Shown here piece after piece: positions 60,524-60,887 of a DNA stretch of 60,887 nucleotides. The position numbers and the translations under genes were made by a program. The notes beneath the pieces are model-generated. The model saw only the letters and a program-made list of their open reading frames with translations, was not told where the DNA came from and searched no databases. This stretch comes from Coriobacteriaceae bacterium (GTDB lineage: Bacteria > Actinomycetota > Coriobacteriia > Coriobacteriales > Coriobacteriaceae), in the NCBI GenBank assembly GCA_902364975.1, contig CABJFQ010000013.1, positions 1 through 60,887 on the forward strand, written 5' to 3'. Numbering within the stretch: position 1 is the stretch's first letter; each line of letters begins with the position of its first letter.

Positions 60524-60887
60524 GTAAGGACCCACGCCTGGGCGGGCCCCCGTTGGGCTCGTAGAGCCATACCGTGTTGCCCTCCGAGGTACGCTGCCCC
60601 CGGTCGTCCAGCGCCAGCCCGGAGGCGGACGTGAACGAGTGGCGGCCTCCGCCCAGGTCCGAGGCGCGCCACAGCTGCGAGGCGGAGCCGTCCGCCTCGG
60701 CCAGCACCGCCCGGTTGCCCGACTCGGTCAGCAGGAGGCCGCCCGAGGAGATCCTGTAGAGGCCCGTCGCCCCGTCGCGCTCGAGGTAGAGGGCGCCCGC
60801 GTCCGAGGACAGCGAGCAGCCCGATGCGGAGGCCGACACGGCCATCCGGTCGTCGAGGGCGGTCGCGAGGCGGTAGGGGCCGTCGTC
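60520..60887 (-). pseudogene. 3' end of a QxW beta-trefoil (ricin-type lectin) protein, frameshifted
   Basis: The minus-strand frame is open to the window edge and encodes repeats with GLYRISSGGLLLTESG, SQLWRASD and SASGLALDDRGQR, typical of QxW beta-trefoil sugar-binding domains. Near 60541-60552 the frame breaks: restoring one base in the G/C run would continue to AQAWVLT and a TAG at 60520-60522. As read, the frame instead runs to 60492, into the neighbouring gene. Base composition is far more G+C-rich than upstream. The gene may be broken, phase-variable or misassembled at a contig end. Confidence 0.65.

Overview
The window looks like a chromosomal contig from the genus Collinsella or a close relative (Coriobacteriia, Actinomycetota). 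The core genes are G+C-rich with GC-ending codons. Gut-anaerobe features are present: a full selenocysteine apparatus, an NADP-type GdhA, 2-hydroxyacyl-CoA dehydratase-type reductases and a fused molybdenum hydroxylase. The genus is inferred from gene content and style; no database was searched.

Layout. (1) 1-8.8 kb: RNase P RNA, an IMPACT protein, MetY, an MFS exporter, Xpt, a GGQ release-factor-like protein, a lipid kinase and a ClC transporter. (2) 8.9-14.4 kb: molybdenum block (moeA, mog/moaB, modA, a ModB with a large extra N-terminal domain, modC). (3) 14.4-28.0 kb: selenium block. It holds two paralogous 2-hydroxyacyl-CoA dehydratase-like reductases, their ATP-dependent activator, a SelD that is itself a selenoprotein (in-frame UGA plus SECIS-like hairpin), YedF, a DUF3343 carrier, a cysteine desulfurase/selenocysteine lyase, then (after brnQ, two tRNAs and focA) selA, selB and tRNA-Sec. 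(4) 28-33.5 kb: gdhA and a two-gene molybdenum hydroxylase. (5) 33.6-49.4 kb: tRNA-Leu, tig-clpP-clpX, valS, folC, a Xaa-Pro peptidase, a GlpA/GlpB/DUF1667 oxidoreductase operon, a zinc-ribbon protein and thrS. (6) 49.5-60.5 kb: an AT-richer, probably exchanged polysaccharide locus led by a LoaP-type NusG paralogue, with a priming transferase, four GT2 enzymes, a Wzy-like polymerase, a pyruvyl transferase, a Wzx flippase and an FrhB-type Fe-S protein. (7) The last 0.36 kb is the very G+C-rich 3' end of a frameshifted QxW (ricin-type) beta-trefoil protein.

How the parts connect. The modABC/moeA/mog genes supply molybdenum cofactor that the hydroxylase at 30 kb needs. SelD, SelA, SelB and tRNA-Sec make and insert selenocysteine, and SelD needs that machinery for its own synthesis. 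YedF, DUF3343 and the class V aminotransferase are plausible Se/S carriers and donors. The reductase pair plus activator stands directly upstream of selD, apparently in the same transcription unit.

The most interesting unexplained signal is a set of long intergenic hairpin elements falling into families. One family (downstream of rnpB and behind each reductase gene) keeps its internal loops while its stems change by compensatory substitutions. A second flanks valS, and a third shares a 16-nt arm between two convergent gene ends. These look like repeated structured RNAs or mobile palindromes rather than simple terminators.
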